Shown: positions 18,986 through 29,032 of the stretch, one piece after another
Position numbering within the stretch: position 1 is the stretch's first letter
How the letters are laid out: each line of letters opens with the position of its first letter
Assembly (NCBI RefSeq): GCF_028823535.1
Contig: NZ_JAQIYM010000006.1
Span: 1 to 64,000 of the forward strand
Reading direction: 5' to 3'
Source of the DNA: Pseudomonas serbica
Lineage (GTDB): Bacteria; Pseudomonadota; Gammaproteobacteria; Pseudomonadales; Pseudomonadaceae
DNA: 64,000 bases
Translations under genes and position numbers: made by a program
The notes under the pieces: model-generated
The model's database searches: none
Seen by the model: only the letters and a program-made list of their open reading frames with translations
What the model was told of the DNA's origin: nothing

Positions 18986-20902
18986 TCAAACCCTGAACCG
19001 GCCCACCAGCATCTGCAAATGCGTCCCCAGCCGCGCCAGCTCAATGCTGGACGCCGCCGTCTCTTCGCTCGCTGCGGACGTCTGGTCCGACACATCGCGT
19101 ACATTCAGCACGCTGCGGTTGATCTCTTCGGCCACGGCGCTCTGCTGTTCTGCAGCGGCGGCAATCTGCTGGTTCATTGCCTGGATCGCCGACACCGTGC
19201 GGGTGATGTTCTCCAGTGAGCCGCCGGCGCGACGGGTCAATTCCACGCTGCTGTCGGTGAGGGCGCGACTGTTGTCCATGATGTTCGCGACATGCTGCGT
19301 GCCGTTTTGCAGGCCGACGATCAGCTCTTCGATCTCTTCGGTGGACTTCTGGGTGCGTTGCGCCAGGCTGCGAACTTCGTCGGCGACGACCGCAAAACCG
19401 CGTCCGGCCTCGCCAGCGCGGGCCGCTTCGATGGCTGCGTTGAGCGCCAGCAGGTTGGTTTGCTGGGCGACGGACTTGATCACGTCGAGCACACTGCCGA
19501 TCTTGTCGCTTTCGCGCTTGAGCTCGCCCATGGCCTCGGTGGAGTGACCCACTTCCAGGGCCAGGCGCTCGATCTGGGCGATGGCTTCGCCTACCACCTT
19601 GTCGCCTTCGCGGGCCTGTTGATCGGCAGCGACGGCGGCCTCGGAGGCTTCCTCGGCGTTGCGCGCGACTTCCTGCACCGTGGCGGTCATTTCATTCATG
19701 GCGGTGGCCACCTGGTCTGTCTCGACCTTCTGGTTGGTGACACCGGCGCTGGTTTGCTCGGTGACGGCGGACAGTTCTTCCGCGGCGCTGGCAATTTGCG
19801 TAACGCCATCGCTGATCCCGCCGATCAGTTCACGCAAGCCCAGGGTCATGCTCTGGATGGCCCGTTGCAGTTGGCCAAGTTCGTCCTGACGCTGGGACAG
19901 CAGGTTGTGGGTCAGGTCGCCGGCGGCAATGCGCTCGGCCGCCTTGAGGGTCTGGTTCAGCGGAATGACGATCTGCCGGGTGATGGCCCAGGCGGCAAAC
20001 AGGCCAAAGACCAGCGCCAGGACGGTGGCCAGCAACAGCATGTTCTTGGCGTGCGCTACGTCGGTATCGCGCACCAGGGTTTGCGAGACGGTGAGCTTGT
20101 TGCTGACATTGAGCAGAATTTCGCCCTGGGCAGCCATGTGCTTGAAGGCGTCGGCGCTGGCGGTCTGGGAATCATGATACTGGCTGACCGCGGCGCGGTA
20201 GGCCTTGAGGGAGTCGGTCGCTTGCTGCAGGTTACCGATGTGTTGTTCCGGCAGCTGCGACGGCAGGCTTTGCAGATATTTCAGGGCGTTGTCGATGGCG
20301 TCCAGCGCCGGCTGTTCGGCCTCGGCCTTGCCGCTATAGGTGTAGCCACGCACCTGGAAGCGCGCCTGCTGGATCAGTTTGCTCAGGTCGATCACGCTGT
20401 TGAACTGCGCCACGCTGTCGCCTTGCAGCATGGATTTTTCCACTTCGGCGACTTTGGCCACGGCATTGTCGGCGGTGGCGCCCAGTTTGCTGCGGGCGTC
20501 TTCGCGGCTGGCGCTGACCTGGGTCAGGGTGGCGAAGGCTTGCTTGTATTGGCTGACGGCGGCCAGTTGCTGGTCGATCATGGCCACGTCGGCGGGTTGC
20601 TCGATCATCTTGCGAGCCGCTTGCAGGCTGGTATCGAGCTTGCCCAGCATATCAGTGACGGCACCGGGGCCCTGTTCGCCGCGGCGCATTTCGTAATCCA
20701 GGCGGGCGATGCGCAGGTCCTTGGTCATTCCGTTGATCTCGGAGATGAACCCCAGCGTATCACCGCGGCGGGTCACGTCGCTCAGGCCGGTCCAGCCGGT
20801 GAAGGTGATCAGCATCGTCAACAGCAGCACAAGACCGAAGCCGACGCCCAGCTTGCGGTTTACGCTAACGTTTCCCAGTTTATCGGCCAGCCATTGGTAC
20901 AT
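18986..20902 (-). CDS. Methyl-accepting chemotaxis protein with helical bimodular (HBM)-type sensor
   Basis: A 638-residue chemoreceptor. The ATG at 20902 is chosen over GTG at 20923 because GGGAG lies 7 bases upstream. TM1 is at about 17-38 and TM2 near 290-310. About 250 residues between them form an all-helical periplasmic domain, the size of the HBM sensors of McpS and McpK that bind TCA-cycle acids. A HAMP domain ([21 protein letters not shown]) follows, then the signalling hairpin with [16 protein letters not shown]. No C-terminal CheB/CheR pentapeptide is seen. From memory, the position next to rsmE and the ABC genes matches P. aeruginosa PA5072 (McpK, alpha-ketoglutarate). The ligand here is inferred, not shown. 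A sigma28-like promoter precedes it. Confidence 0.9.
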   Translation of the reverse strand: MYQWLADKLGNVSVNRKLGVGFGLVLLLTMLITFTGWTGLSDVTRRGDTLGFISEINGMTKDLRIARLDYEMRRGEQGPGAVTDMLGKLDTSLQAARKMIEQPADVAMIDQQLAAVSQYKQAFATLTQVSASREDARSKLGATADNAVAKVAEVEKSMLQGDSVAQFNSVIDLSKLIQQARFQVRGYTYSGKAEAEQPALDAIDNALKYLQSLPSQLPEQHIGNLQQATDSLKAYRAAVSQYHDSQTASADAFKHMAAQGEILLNVSNKLTVSQTLVRDTDVAHAKNMLLLATVLALVFGLFAAWAITRQIVIPLNQTLKAAERIAAGDLTHNLLSQRQDELGQLQRAIQSMTLGLRELIGGISDGVTQIASAAEELSAVTEQTSAGVTNQKVETDQVATAMNEMTATVQEVARNAEEASEAAVAADQQAREGDKVVGEAIAQIERLALEVGHSTEAMGELKRESDKIGSVLDVIKSVAQQTNLLALNAAIEAARAGEAGRGFAVVADEVRSLAQRTQKSTEEIEELIVGLQNGTQHVANIMDNSRALTDSSVELTRRAGGSLENITRTVSAIQAMNQQIAAAAEQQSAVAEEINRSVLNVRDVSDQTSAASEETAASSIELARLGTHLQMLVGRFRV

Positions 20903-20943
20903 GCTGTAACTCCCTTGGACCACATATTGGTTTCATGGGCGTT

Positions 20944-20970
20944 ATATCGGCTGCAGGCCGGCAATCTATA
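20944..20970 (-). promoter_or_regulatory. Candidate sigma28 (FliA) promoter of the chemoreceptor gene
   Basis: On the minus strand TATAGATT (20970-20963), an 11-base spacer and GCCGATAT (20951-20944) match the FliA pattern TAAAGTTT-N11-GCCGATAA at 13 of 16 positions. It lies about 42 bases before the ATG at 20902. Chemoreceptor genes are classic FliA targets. Confidence 0.6.
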
Positions 20971-20998
20971 GGCGCTATCTGACAAGCGGGAGCAGCTG

Positions 20999-21706
20999 TT
21001 AGAAGAGGCGGGCCAGCAACGCCGTGACGGCGGTTTCCACGCGCAGGATGCGCTCGCCCAGTTGCACCGGTTGCAGGCCGGATTTGCCCAGCAAGTCGAT
21101 CTCGTAGGGGATCCACCCCCCTTCCGGGCCAATGGCCAGGGTCACCGGCTCGGTCAGCGCGCGGGGGCAGGGCGGGTATTGGCCGGGATGACCAACCAGG
21201 CCGAGGGTGCCCTCGGTGATGGCAGGCAGGCGATCTTCGACGAACGGCTTGAAGCGCTTCTCGATCACGACTTGCGGCAACACGCTGTCCCTGGCCTGTT
21301 CAAGGCCGAGGATCAATTGCTCGCGAATGGCCTCGGGCTCCAGGAACGGGGTCTGCCAGAAGCTCTTCTCGACGCGATAGCTGTTCACCAGCACGACACG
21401 GGGCACACCCATGGCCGCGACGGTCTGGAACACCCTGCGCAGCATCTTGGGGCGTGGTAGGGCCAGGACCAGGGTCAACGGCAGCTTGGCGGGAGGAGGC
21501 TGGTCGAGGGTGACGCGCAGTTCCGCCTCGTTGGCGTCCAGGCGCAGGACCTCGGCCGAGCCCATCAGGCCGCCGATGCGTCCGACACGCATGCTGTCCC
21601 CGACTTCACAGCGATGGACTTCCTGCATGTGGGTCAAACGGCGATCGCGCAGCACCACCCGGTCGACCGCAATGAAGTCGGCCTCTTCAAGGAGCAGCAG
21701 GTTCAC
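20999..21706 (-). CDS. rsmE: 16S rRNA (uracil-1498-N3)-methyltransferase
   Basis: A 235-residue SPOUT-type methyltransferase that modifies U1498 of 16S rRNA. It has an N-terminal PUA-like part ([27 protein letters not shown]) and a C-terminal knot with LAIGPEGGW and [11 protein letters not shown], which bind S-adenosylmethionine. The GTG start at 21706 overlaps the tatC stop (GTGA), so it is coupled to tatC. Length is usual (about 235-245). It lies upstream of the chemoreceptor gene, which appears to have its own promoter. Confidence 0.94.
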   Translation of the reverse strand: MNLLLLEEADFIAVDRVVLRDRRLTHMQEVHRCEVGDSMRVGRIGGLMGSAEVLRLDANEAELRVTLDQPPPAKLPLTLVLALPRPKMLRRVFQTVAAMGVPRVVLVNSYRVEKSFWQTPFLEPEAIREQLILGLEQARDSVLPQVVIEKRFKPFVEDRLPAITEGTLGLVGHPGQYPPCPRALTEPVTLAIGPEGGWIPYEIDLLGKSGLQPVQLGERILRVETAVTALLARLF

Positions 21707-22497
21707 GGTTGGGTCGCTGGCGGCTGGTCGTTGTTATCGTCGGCAGGCTGGTCGTCCGGATGCTCGCCGCGCTTGCTGATCAGGCTGCCAAACAGGATGC
21801 CGATTTCAAACAGCAGCCACATCGGTACCGCCAACAGGGTCTGCGAGAAGATGTCCGGCGGGGTCAGGATCATGCCGACCACGAAGCAGCCGATGATCAC
21901 GTACGGGCGGATTTTCTTCAGGTACTTGACGTCGACCACGCCGATCCACACCAGCAGCACCACGGCCACCGGTATTTCGAATGCCACGCCGAAGGCGAAG
22001 AACAGCGTCATGACGAAATCGAGGTAGCTGGTGATGTCGGTCATCATTTCCACACCGGCCGGGGTGGCGGCGGCGAAGAACTTGAAGATCAGCGGGAACA
22101 CCAGGAAATAGGCGAACGCCATGCCGGCGTAAAACAGCACGATGCTCGAGCACAGCAAGGGCACGGCGATGCGCTTCTCGTGCTTGTACAGGCCCGGTGC
22201 GATGAAGCCCCAGATCTGGTGCAGGATCACCGGGATGGCCAGGAACAGCGACACCATCATGGTCAACTTCAGTGGCGTCAGGAACGGCGACGACACATCG
22301 GTGGCAATCATCGTCGCGCCAGCGGGCAGGTACGCCCGCAGCGGTGTCGAGACGAAGGTGTAGATTTGCTGGGTAAAGGCGAACAGCCCGGCAAAGATGA
22401 TGAAAATTGCCGCTACGCAGCGCAGCAGGCGGGTACGCAACTCGGTGAGGTGCGAAACCAGCGGCATGTGCTGGTCGTTTTCAGGAAGATCGCTCAT
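21703..22497 (-). CDS. tatC: TatC, twin-arginine translocase receptor subunit
   Basis: A 264-residue inner-membrane protein with six predicted helices that binds twin-arginine signal peptides together with TatB. Conserved parts are [12 protein letters not shown] at the N-terminus and [12 protein letters not shown] in the periplasmic/cytoplasmic loop region. The C-terminal tail is hydrophilic ([11 protein letters not shown]). It overlaps both tatB and rsmE by four bases, so tatA-tatB-tatC-rsmE are one coupled unit. Confidence 0.96.
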   Translation of the reverse strand: MSDLPENDQHMPLVSHLTELRTRLLRCVAAIFIIFAGLFAFTQQIYTFVSTPLRAYLPAGATMIATDVSSPFLTPLKLTMMVSLFLAIPVILHQIWGFIAPGLYKHEKRIAVPLLCSSIVLFYAGMAFAYFLVFPLIFKFFAAATPAGVEMMTDITSYLDFVMTLFFAFGVAFEIPVAVVLLVWIGVVDVKYLKKIRPYVIIGCFVVGMILTPPDIFSQTLLAVPMWLLFEIGILFGSLISKRGEHPDDQPADDNNDQPPATQP

Positions 22498-22934
22498 GGG
22501 GCTCGCGGCGGCAGTGTTGGGTCATGTGGGGCCGGCGCAACGGGCGCAGCCGCAGGTGCAACGGGAGAGGTCGGCGTCGCCGCAGCAGGTGCTGCTTCGA
22601 CAGGCGCGGCTGCGACAGGTGCAGATTCAACGACAGGTGCATCGATCGTCTGCGTCGCCACAGGCTCGACTGGCGTCGGCTGCTGCTGGGTCGGCGAGAA
22701 GATCTTGCGGGCCTCCTGTTCAAGCGACAGGATGTGCTCGTTGTGCAGTTGCCGACGAATCTCGTCGGCACCGATTTCACGTTCAACTTCCTGTTTGATC
22801 GCATTGAAGCTGCGCTTGAGGCGCCCGACCCACAGGCCGGCGGTGCGCGCAGCGCCCGGCAGGCGCTCGGGGCCCAGCACCAGCAGGGCGACGAGGCCGA
22901 CGAGCAGCAGTTCAGAGAAGCTGATACCAAACAT
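22494..22934 (-). CDS. tatB: TatB, Sec-independent translocase subunit
   Basis: A 146-residue protein with one N-terminal membrane helix ([21 protein letters not shown]), the characteristic Glu at position 8, the hinge PERLP and an amphipathic helix ([20 protein letters not shown]). The last 60 residues are a Pro/Ala/Val-rich disordered tail, common in Pseudomonas TatB. TatB pairs with TatC to receive folded Tat substrates. Ten bases separate it from tatA. Confidence 0.95.
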   Translation of the reverse strand: MFGISFSELLLVGLVALLVLGPERLPGAARTAGLWVGRLKRSFNAIKQEVEREIGADEIRRQLHNEHILSLEQEARKIFSPTQQQPTPVEPVATQTIDAPVVESAPVAAAPVEAAPAAATPTSPVAPAAAPVAPAPHDPTLPPRAP

Positions 22935-22944
22935 TAGTCAGTGC

Positions 22945-23217
22945 TCACACGTCTTTGCGGATCGGCTCTTCGACTTTCTGTGCCTGCACGTCGATGGTGT
23001 GCGGCTGGTTCACCGAAGCCTGGGGCTGTACCGGCGGCACCGGTTGGGCCGGAGTCACGGTGGGCTCGGCGGGTTTTTCGTCGTCGTTCATGGCTTTCTT
23101 GAAGCCCTTGATCGATTCGCCGACGTCGGTGCCGAGGTTTTTCAGTTTCTTGGTGCCGAATACCAGTACCACGACAACCAGGATGACGACCCAGTGTTTC
23201 CAGTCAAAAATGCCCAT
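22945..23217 (-). CDS. tatA: TatA, Sec-independent translocase pore subunit
   Basis: A 90-residue protein with a membrane helix ([20 protein letters not shown]), the [23 protein letters not shown] hinge/amphipathic segment split across residues 20-43, and an acidic, Pro/Gln-rich tail. It oligomerises to form the Tat pathway through the inner membrane. It begins the tatABC-rsmE unit and follows hisE by 25 bases, so the whole hisI-hisE-tatABC-rsmE run may be co-transcribed. Confidence 0.95.
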   Translation of the reverse strand: MGIFDWKHWVVILVVVVLVFGTKKLKNLGTDVGESIKGFKKAMNDDEKPAEPTVTPAQPVPPVQPQASVNQPHTIDVQAQKVEEPIRKDV

Positions 23218-23242
23218 GCTGCTGCTCCTCTCTAATAGTTAT

Positions 23243-23575
23243 TCAGGCGGACGGGCGCGAGGCTTTCTCGGCGTGTCCGGACAGACCGAAGCGACGGTCC
23301 AGTTCATCGAGTACAGCTTGGGGATGCTGCCCCAATTGGGCGAGCATGACCATGCTGTGGAACCACAGATCGGCGGTTTCGTAGATCACATCGCTGCAGT
23401 CGCCGCTGACGGCGGCGTCCTTGGCGGCAATGATGGTCTCGACCGACTCTTCGCCGACTTTTTCCAGAATCTTGTTCAAGCCCTTGTGGTACAGGCTGGC
23501 GACATACGAGCTATCGGCGGCGGCGCCTTTGCGCTCTTCCAGTACCTGGGCCAGACGGGTCAGAGTGTCACTCAT
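23243..23575 (-). CDS. hisE: Phosphoribosyl-ATP pyrophosphatase
   Basis: A 110-residue all-alpha MazG-like enzyme that hydrolyses phosphoribosyl-ATP to phosphoribosyl-AMP, step 2 of histidine synthesis. The catalytic acidic pattern is in [15 protein letters not shown] and the YETADLWFH helix. It is separate from hisI, as usual in Pseudomonas, and overlaps its end by eight bases, so the two successive enzymes are coupled. Confidence 0.96.
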   Translation of the reverse strand: MSDTLTRLAQVLEERKGAAADSSYVASLYHKGLNKILEKVGEESVETIIAAKDAAVSGDCSDVIYETADLWFHSMVMLAQLGQHPQAVLDELDRRFGLSGHAEKASRPSA

Positions 23576-23969
23576 GTTTGTGTCCTGCGGAATAGATGGC
23601 GTGCGGATCTTTCAGGACCGGGTCGACGGTTGTCCAGTCGCCGTTCTCAAAGACGCGGTAGAAGCAGCTCTGGCGGCCGGTATGACAGGCGATATCGCCG
23701 ATCTGCTCGACCATCAGGATGATCACGTCGGCGTCACAGTCCAGGCGCATCTCATGCAGGGTCTGCACGTGGCCGGATTCTTCGCCCTTGCGCCACAGCT
23801 TGCCACGCGAGCGCGACCAGTAGATGGCGCGGTTCTCGGCGGCCGTCAGTTCCAGTGCTTCGCGGTTCATCCAGGCCATCATCAGGACGCGCCCGGTCTT
23901 GTGGTCCTGGGCAATCGCCGGCACCAGGCCGTCGGCATCCCATTTGATCTCGTCCAGCCAGTTTTTCAT
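23568..23969 (-). CDS. hisI: Phosphoribosyl-AMP cyclohydrolase
   Basis: A 133-residue Zn-dependent enzyme that opens the purine ring of phosphoribosyl-AMP, step 3 of histidine synthesis. The start at 23969 ([11 protein letters not shown]) follows GGAG with a 6-base gap; an in-frame start 45 bases upstream is less likely. Key segments are [28 protein letters not shown] and [10 protein letters not shown], with the ligands in the Asp-x-Asp and Cys-containing parts ([11 protein letters not shown]). It is the first gene of the hisIE-tat run. Confidence 0.96.
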   Translation of the reverse strand: MKNWLDEIKWDADGLVPAIAQDHKTGRVLMMAWMNREALELTAAENRAIYWSRSRGKLWRKGEESGHVQTLHEMRLDCDADVIILMVEQIGDIACHTGRQSCFYRVFENGDWTTVDPVLKDPHAIYSAGHKHE

Positions 23970-24049
23970 CTTCGACTCCGACAGCGAGCCCGACACTTCA
24001 TGAGTCAGGCTCAACGTTGAAACAGTGTGCCAGTGCGCAGCACAACTGG

Positions 24050-25654
24050 CTATCGGCGAACGACCAGATACAAGCCGACGGCCATCATGATGCCCGCCGG
24101 CCAGTAGGCCAGGTCGTTCAACGGACCACCCGCGGCGAGGATCGCGCCACCGGCCAGGTGCGCCGTACCGAGCAGGCGCAGGAACCAGTCGTCACGGCGG
24201 CGGTGCCACGGTGGCGGCGGGTCGTAGGCGTGCGGCTGGGACATGCGTTCGAGCAGGTCGCGAGCCATGTTGGCCAGGTGCGGGAGCTGCTCGAACTGGC
24301 TCTGCACGTTGCCGAGCAGGGCTTTGGGACTGACGCGCTCACGCATCCAGCGTTCGAGGAAAGGTTGTGCGGTGTTCCACAGGTCGAGATCCGGGTACAG
24401 CTGGCGGCCCAGGCCTTCGATGTTCAACAGGGTTTTCTGCAGCAGCACAAGTTGCGGCTGCACTTCCATGTTGAAGCGACGAGCTGTCTGGAACAGGCGC
24501 ATCAGCACCTGGCCGAAGGAAATATCTTTTAACGGTTTTTCAAAGATTGGCTCGCAAACCGTCCGGATCGCCGCTTCGAATTCGTTGAGCTTGGTTTCCG
24601 CCGGCACCCAGCCCGAATCGATGTGCAGCTGTGCCACACGCCGGTAATCACGCTTGAAGAACGCAAACAGGTTGCGAGCCAGGTAATCCTGGTCTTCCGG
24701 GGTCAGGCTGCCGACGATGCCGCAGTCGATCGCAATGTACTGCGGGCTCCACGGGTTCACGGTGCTGACGAAGATGTTGCCGGGGTGCATGTCGGCGTGG
24801 AAGAAACTGTCGCGGAACACCTGGGTGAAGAAGATTTCCACGCCGCGTTCGGCGAGCATTTTCATGTCGGTGCGCTGGTCGGCCAGGGTCGCGAGGTCAG
24901 TGACCTGGATGCCGTATATGCGCTCCATCACCAGCACTTTCGGCCGGCACCAGTCCCAATAGACTTGTGGCACGTACAGCAGCGGCGAACCGTCGAAGTT
25001 GCGCTTCAACTGGCTGGCGTTGGCCGCTTCACGCAGCAGGTCGAGTTCGTCGTAGATGGTTTTTTCGTAGTCCTGGACCACGTCCACCGGGTGCAGCAGG
25101 CGCGCATCGGCCGAGAGCTTTTCGGCGGCCCGGGCAAGGATGAACAGCCACGCCAGGTCCTGGGCAATCACCGGCTTGAGGCCCGGCCGGATCACCTTGA
25201 CCACGACTTCTTCGCCGGTTTTCAGCTGCGCGGCGTGCACTTGGGCCACCGACGCCGAGGCCAGCGGTTCGACGTCGAAGCGGCTGAACACTTCACTAAT
25301 TTTCTTGCCCAGCTGCTCTTCGATCAGCTTGACCGACACCTGCGAGTCGAACGGTGGCACGCGGTCCTGCAGCTTCATCAGCTCATCGGCGATGTCTTCC
25401 GGCAGCAGGTCGCGGCGGGTGGACAGGATCTGCCCGAACTTGATGAAGATCGGCCCCAGGTCCTGCAGCGCCAGGCGCAAGCGCGCGCCACGGCTGAGGT
25501 CCAGGGTCTTGCGCGGAAACCAGCGCCACGGCAGGGCGTAACGCAGCACCAGGAGGAACCAGGGCAGCGGCAGGGCGAACAGCAGGTCATCGAGGCGGTA
25601 GCGGATCACGACGCGCTGGATGCGCAACAAACGGCGGACGGCAAGCAGCTTCAT
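24050..25654 (-). CDS. ubiB: UbiB, ubiquinone biosynthesis ATPase/kinase-like protein
   Basis: A 534-residue member of the ADCK/ABC1 atypical kinase family that supports ubiquinone synthesis, probably by helping lipid intermediates leave the membrane. Visible are the KxGQ motif ([11 protein letters not shown]), the Ala-rich loop ([11 protein letters not shown]), a [10 protein letters not shown] catalytic stretch and IDCGIVG (DFG-like). Two C-terminal hydrophobic helices ([13 protein letters not shown] and [14 protein letters not shown]) anchor it to the inner membrane. It overlaps ubiJ by four bases and is the last gene of ubiE-ubiJ-ubiB. Confidence 0.95.
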   Translation of the reverse strand: MKLLAVRRLLRIQRVVIRYRLDDLLFALPLPWFLLVLRYALPWRWFPRKTLDLSRGARLRLALQDLGPIFIKFGQILSTRRDLLPEDIADELMKLQDRVPPFDSQVSVKLIEEQLGKKISEVFSRFDVEPLASASVAQVHAAQLKTGEEVVVKVIRPGLKPVIAQDLAWLFILARAAEKLSADARLLHPVDVVQDYEKTIYDELDLLREAANASQLKRNFDGSPLLYVPQVYWDWCRPKVLVMERIYGIQVTDLATLADQRTDMKMLAERGVEIFFTQVFRDSFFHADMHPGNIFVSTVNPWSPQYIAIDCGIVGSLTPEDQDYLARNLFAFFKRDYRRVAQLHIDSGWVPAETKLNEFEAAIRTVCEPIFEKPLKDISFGQVLMRLFQTARRFNMEVQPQLVLLQKTLLNIEGLGRQLYPDLDLWNTAQPFLERWMRERVSPKALLGNVQSQFEQLPHLANMARDLLERMSQPHAYDPPPPWHRRRDDWFLRLLGTAHLAGGAILAAGGPLNDLAYWPAGIMMAVGLYLVVRR

Positions 25655-26274
25655 GCGTTATCGCTTGGGTCGAGGGATCGGGAAAGGCGCTCGAAACGCG
25701 CCTCGAGACGTTCCAGATCGAGCTTGATCTGGTCCAGTTCAGTGAATCGGGCTTCGGCCTCGCGCTGACCGACGAGGGTGCGCGATTCTTCGGCCAGGTA
25801 TTCGCCCAGGTTCTGGCCCAGGCTGGTGAACCCTTGCTGATACCAGCGGGCGCGGCTGCGCAGGTGACCGCCGACCAGTTGCGTGGCAACCGGGCCAAGC
25901 CAGCGTGAGAGTTCGTACTCCCAGTCCAGTTCCAGGTCCTGAAGGATCGCCGCCAGTTCCAGCAGTACACCGCTGTCACCATCGAGCTCGACTTGCGGCG
26001 CGTGCAGCACCGCGGTCTTGTCCTTGCTCGTGGCCAGTTTCAGCAGGCTCGAGGCCGGTGCGCGAAGAGTGCAGTCGGCGCCGGTTTCCCACTGCGAAGC
26101 AAGCATCAGGCCTTCGTCGCTGGGCAGGATGAACAGTTGCAACGCCGGGCTGCGGCAATCGACGGCAATCACCTTGCCGCTCAAATGCGCCAGCCGCGGC
26201 AGCGCCGTGCTGTCGAGACGCAGCACCCGGTTCAGGCCGAGTTCAACGCTGGCGAGCAGGCCGGCGAGCAACAT
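25651..26274 (-). CDS. ubiJ: UbiJ, ubiquinone biosynthesis accessory factor (SCP2-like)
   Basis: A 207-residue protein with an N-terminal SCP2-like lipid-binding domain (about 15-115) and a C-terminal helical segment ending in the coiled-coil [19 protein letters not shown]. UbiJ is a soluble component of the Ubi complex, proposed to bind prenylated intermediates. The start overlaps the ubiE stop by one base (TGATG), and the end overlaps ubiB, so all three are coupled. Confidence 0.93.
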   Translation of the reverse strand: MLLAGLLASVELGLNRVLRLDSTALPRLAHLSGKVIAVDCRSPALQLFILPSDEGLMLASQWETGADCTLRAPASSLLKLATSKDKTAVLHAPQVELDGDSGVLLELAAILQDLELDWEYELSRWLGPVATQLVGGHLRSRARWYQQGFTSLGQNLGEYLAEESRTLVGQREAEARFTELDQIKLDLERLEARFERLSRSLDPSDNA

Positions 26275-27044
26275 CAGGGCTTGATGCCGCGGTGCAGGGC
26301 GACGATGCCTGCGGTCATGTTGTGATAGGTCACGCGGTCGAAACCGGCCTCGACCATCATCGACTTCAGGGTTTCCTGGTTCGGGTGCATGCGGATCGAT
26401 TCAGCCAGGTAGCGATAGCTTTCCGAATCATTGGTGATCAGCTTGCCCATCAGTGGCATGAAGGCGAACGAGTAGGCGTCGTAGGCTTTGGACATCAATG
26501 CGTTGGTCGGTTTGGAGAACTCCAACACCAGCAGGCGACCGCCAGGCTTGAGTACACGCAGCATCGAACGCAGGGCGTCTTCCTTGTGCGTGACGTTGCG
26601 CAAGCCGAAGGCGATGGTCACGCAGTCGAAATGGTTGTCCGGGAACGGCAGCTTTTCCGCGTCGGCCTGGACGAATTCAACGTTGCCGGCCACACCCAGA
26701 TCCAGCAGGCGATCGCGACCGACCTTGAGCATGGATTCGTTGATATCGGCCAACACCACCTGGCCGGTCGGGCCAACGAGGTGCGAGAACTTGCGGGTCA
26801 GGTCGCCTGTGCCGCCGGCGATGTCCAGTACCCGGTTACCGGTGCGCACGCCCGACAGTTCGATCGCGAAACGCTTCCACAGACGGTGCATGCCGCCCGA
26901 CAGGAGGTCGTTCATCAGGTCGTACTTGGCAGCTACCGAGTGGAAAACCTCAGCGACTTTTTCCGCTTTCTGGCTTTCCGGAACGTTTTTGAAGCCGAAG
27001 TGAGTGGTGGGTTCGGCGTCGTTGCCTTTGCGCTGATCAGTCAT
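26274..27044 (-). CDS. ubiE: UbiE, ubiquinone/menaquinone C-methyltransferase
   Basis: A 256-residue SAM-dependent methyltransferase for ubiquinone C-methylation. The start at 27044 ([18 protein letters not shown]) is preferred over 27182, which would add 46 residues without family support. SAM motif I is [12 protein letters not shown]. Other conserved stretches are [17 protein letters not shown] and [15 protein letters not shown]. It is the first gene of the ubi operon and is divergent from the PHA-linked gene at 27200. Confidence 0.95.
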   Translation of the reverse strand: MTDQRKGNDAEPTTHFGFKNVPESQKAEKVAEVFHSVAAKYDLMNDLLSGGMHRLWKRFAIELSGVRTGNRVLDIAGGTGDLTRKFSHLVGPTGQVVLADINESMLKVGRDRLLDLGVAGNVEFVQADAEKLPFPDNHFDCVTIAFGLRNVTHKEDALRSMLRVLKPGGRLLVLEFSKPTNALMSKAYDAYSFAFMPLMGKLITNDSESYRYLAESIRMHPNQETLKSMMVEAGFDRVTYHNMTAGIVALHRGIKP

Positions 27045-27199
27045 ATCGCTGTCACCAAAAGAGAATGCGCGACATTCTAATCCCCAAGGCATGCTTTGTC
27101 TTGGCAAGGCTGAAGGTAAGATGGGCAACCATCGGGACGTTTTGACGCAGCAGAGGTCAAGATGTCTCGCGAAAGCATTCATAAAGCAGGAGTCATTCG

Positions 27200-27475
27200 A
27201 TGGCCCATATTAGTGTTGAACGGGCCCACGGCCTGGGTAAGGAAGCGGCGCGCGAGAAGGCCGACAAGCTGGCGCAGAAACTACACGATCAATATGGCCT
27301 GGAGCCGCAGTGGTCCGGCGACACCCTGAACCTCAAGCGTTCGGGTGTGAAAGGTGCGGTGCATGTCAGTGACGATTCGATCAAGGTCGATGTGGAATTG
27401 GGCCTGATGATGTCGGCCATGAGCGGCATGATCAAAGCCGAGATCGAGAAGGCGCTGGACAAGGCGCTGGCATAA
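27200..27475 (+). CDS. Polyhydroxyalkanoic acid system family protein
   Basis: A 91-residue protein of the small family annotated as 'polyhydroxyalkanoic acid system' (PHA_gran_rgn). It begins [19 protein letters not shown], has the [21 protein letters not shown] strands split around residues 33-53 and ends with an amphipathic helix ([17 protein letters not shown]). Its biochemical role is not established; location beside phaI suggests a granule link. No signal peptide or membrane segment is seen. A REP doublet follows. Confidence 0.85.
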   Translation: MAHISVERAHGLGKEAAREKADKLAQKLHDQYGLEPQWSGDTLNLKRSGVKGAVHVSDDSIKVDVELGLMMSAMSGMIKAEIEKALDKALA

Positions 27476-27487
27476 GGCGCGCGATCT

Positions 27488-27574
27488 TGTAGGAGCAAGC
27501 TTGCTCGCGATGGCATCTACGCGGTGTAACTGGAAAACCGAGGTGCCTGCATCGCGAGCAAGCTTGCTCCTACA
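27488..27574. repeat. REP doublet, GTAGGAGCAAGCTTGCTCGCGAT subtype
   Basis: Inverted arms (27488-27512 and 27550-27574) are exact reverse complements over the core and contain the perfect GAGCAAGCTTGCTC palindrome. It is the only copy of this subtype in the window and lies between the small PHA-linked gene and the phaI leader. Confidence 0.9.
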
Positions 27575-27704
27575 GTGAGCGGTGAGGGCACCATCGATTC
27601 ATGTCAGTTGTTAGGGTGCCGTTTCTAATTTTTCTCCCTACTTTGTGCCTGAGCCCGACACTTTCGCGGGCAGTTCCTCAAACCTTCTGCGCGTGAGGTG
27701 CACC

Positions 27705-28127
27705 ATGGCCAAAGTTATTTTGAAGAAAAAAATCGACGCATCGACGACCGCTCTGCATGACGTCAAATCGTATGCCCGCAGGATCTGGCTGGCAGGCCTG
27801 GGTGCCTATACCAAGGTCGGCCAAGAGGGTAGCGAGTACTTTCAAGAGTTGATCAAGGCTGGGCAAGCAGTTGAAACCAAAGGCAAAAAAGTAGTTGCCG
27901 AAAAGCTTGAAGCGGCGAATGCCGAGATCGATGAAGCCAAGAGCGAAGTGAGCACTTTCAAAGGCAAGGTCGAAGTTCAGCTCGACAAAGTCGAGAAGGT
28001 GTTCGACACGCGTGTCGCAAGTACCTTGAATCGTATCGGCATTCCGTCTAAACATGACGTTGAGACACTCTCTGCCAAGCTCGATGAGCTGACGGCACTG
28101 CTCGAACGCGTCGCGCGTAAATCTTAA
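27705..28127 (+). CDS. phaI: PhaI, granule-associated phasin
   Basis: A 140-residue phasin that coats medium-chain-length PHA granules. The ATG at 27705 follows GTGAGG; an in-frame start at 27645 is not supported. The N-terminus is basic (MAKVILKKKIDAS), followed by SYARRIWLAGLGAYTKVGQEG, the amphipathic phasin signature shared with PhaF, and a long heptad-rich helix (LEAANAEIDEAKSEVSTFKGK region). It is 10 bases upstream of phaF and in the same orientation, so phaI-phaF is an operon. PhaD, encoded in the convergent operon, is the known regulator of this promoter in P. putida. Confidence 0.94.
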   Translation: MAKVILKKKIDASTTALHDVKSYARRIWLAGLGAYTKVGQEGSEYFQELIKAGQAVETKGKKVVAEKLEAANAEIDEAKSEVSTFKGKVEVQLDKVEKVFDTRVASTLNRIGIPSKHDVETLSAKLDELTALLERVARKS

Positions 28128-28137
28128 GGAGAACGGG

Positions 28138-28974
28138 ATGGCTGGTAAAAAGAACACCGAAAAAGAAGGCAGCTCGTGGATTGGGAAAGTCGAAGACTAC
28201 TCCCGCAAAATCTGGCTGGCTGGTTTAGGCGTGTACTCGAAGATCGACACTGACGGCAGCAAACTCTTCGACTCACTGGTTAAAGACGGCGAGAAAGCCG
28301 AGAAGCTGACCAAGAACGCTGTTGGCAAAACTGTCGACGCCGCCAAAGACTCCGCTTCTTCTGCCAAGTCGCGCATCAGCGGCGTGAAGGATCGTGCACT
28401 GGGCAAGTGGGATGAGCTGGAAGGGGCTTTCGACAAGCGCCTGAACAGCGCCATTTCGCGCCTGGGCGTACCTAGCCGCAATGAGGTCAAGGCACTGCAC
28501 AGCAAGGTCGATACCCTGACCAAGCAAATCGAAAAACTCACCGGTGCCAAGGTTGCGCCTGTTGCGGCGAAAACTGCGGCAGCCAAGCCGGCAGCCAAAA
28601 CCGCAGCCAAGCCATTGGCAAAAGCGGCAGCCAAACCTGCTGCCAAACCGGCTGCAAAAACTGCCGCCGCCAAGCCAGCCGCAGCCAAGCCAGCGGCTAA
28701 ACCTGCAGCCGCCAAAACCGCCGCCAAGCCTGCAGCGAAAACCGCTGCTGCCAAACCGGCCGCCAAGCCTGCGGCAAAACCTGCTGCTGCGAAGAAGCCA
28801 GCAGTGAAAAAACCGGCCGCTCCAAAAGCTGCCGCACCCAAACCAGCAGTGGCTGCCGCCAAACCGGCAACCCCGGTAACGCCGGCGAGCACCTCGAACT
28901 CCGCCTCTGCGCCGACCCCTGCTGTAACCTCGACTGCCGCGCCAGCTCCATCGACGCCAACCAGTCAGTCCTGA
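28138..28974 (+). CDS. phaF: PhaF, phasin with histone-like Lys/Ala/Pro-rich C-terminal domain
   Basis: A 278-residue bipartite protein. Residues 1-140 are a phasin domain related to PhaI (DYSRKIWLAGLGVYSKIDTDG). Residues 140-278 are built of KPAAKPAA-like repeats, the histone H1-like DNA-binding part. PhaF coats PHA granules and tethers them to the nucleoid, so they are shared between daughter cells. The repeat tract (about 28560-28860) is prone to length change. A strong bidirectional terminator follows. Confidence 0.95.
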   Translation: MAGKKNTEKEGSSWIGKVEDYSRKIWLAGLGVYSKIDTDGSKLFDSLVKDGEKAEKLTKNAVGKTVDAAKDSASSAKSRISGVKDRALGKWDELEGAFDKRLNSAISRLGVPSRNEVKALHSKVDTLTKQIEKLTGAKVAPVAAKTAAAKPAAKTAAKPLAKAAAKPAAKPAAKTAAAKPAAAKPAAKPAAAKTAAKPAAKTAAAKPAAKPAAKPAAAKKPAVKKPAAPKAAAPKPAVAAAKPATPVTPASTSNSASAPTPAVTSTAAPAPSTPTSQS

Positions 28975-28984
28975 TTCCAGGGCT

Positions 28985-29024
28985 CAAAAAAACGCCCGGC
29001 CTGCCAAGGTCGGGCGTTTTTGTT
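28985..29024. terminator. Bidirectional terminator between phaF and phaD
   Basis: An ACGCCCG / CGGGCGT stem (28992-29017, with an inner CCT/AGG pairing) is flanked by an A-run on the left and a T-run on the right. It can therefore stop transcription from both converging operons. Confidence 0.88.
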
Positions 29025-29032
29025 TGTGGCGC

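Noticed and set aside
27586..27620. GGCACC/GGTGCC inverted repeat upstream of phaI as PhaD operator
   Set aside because: The arms are 21 bases apart, which does not fit the closely spaced operator that I recall for PhaD. It is noted only as a possible hairpin.
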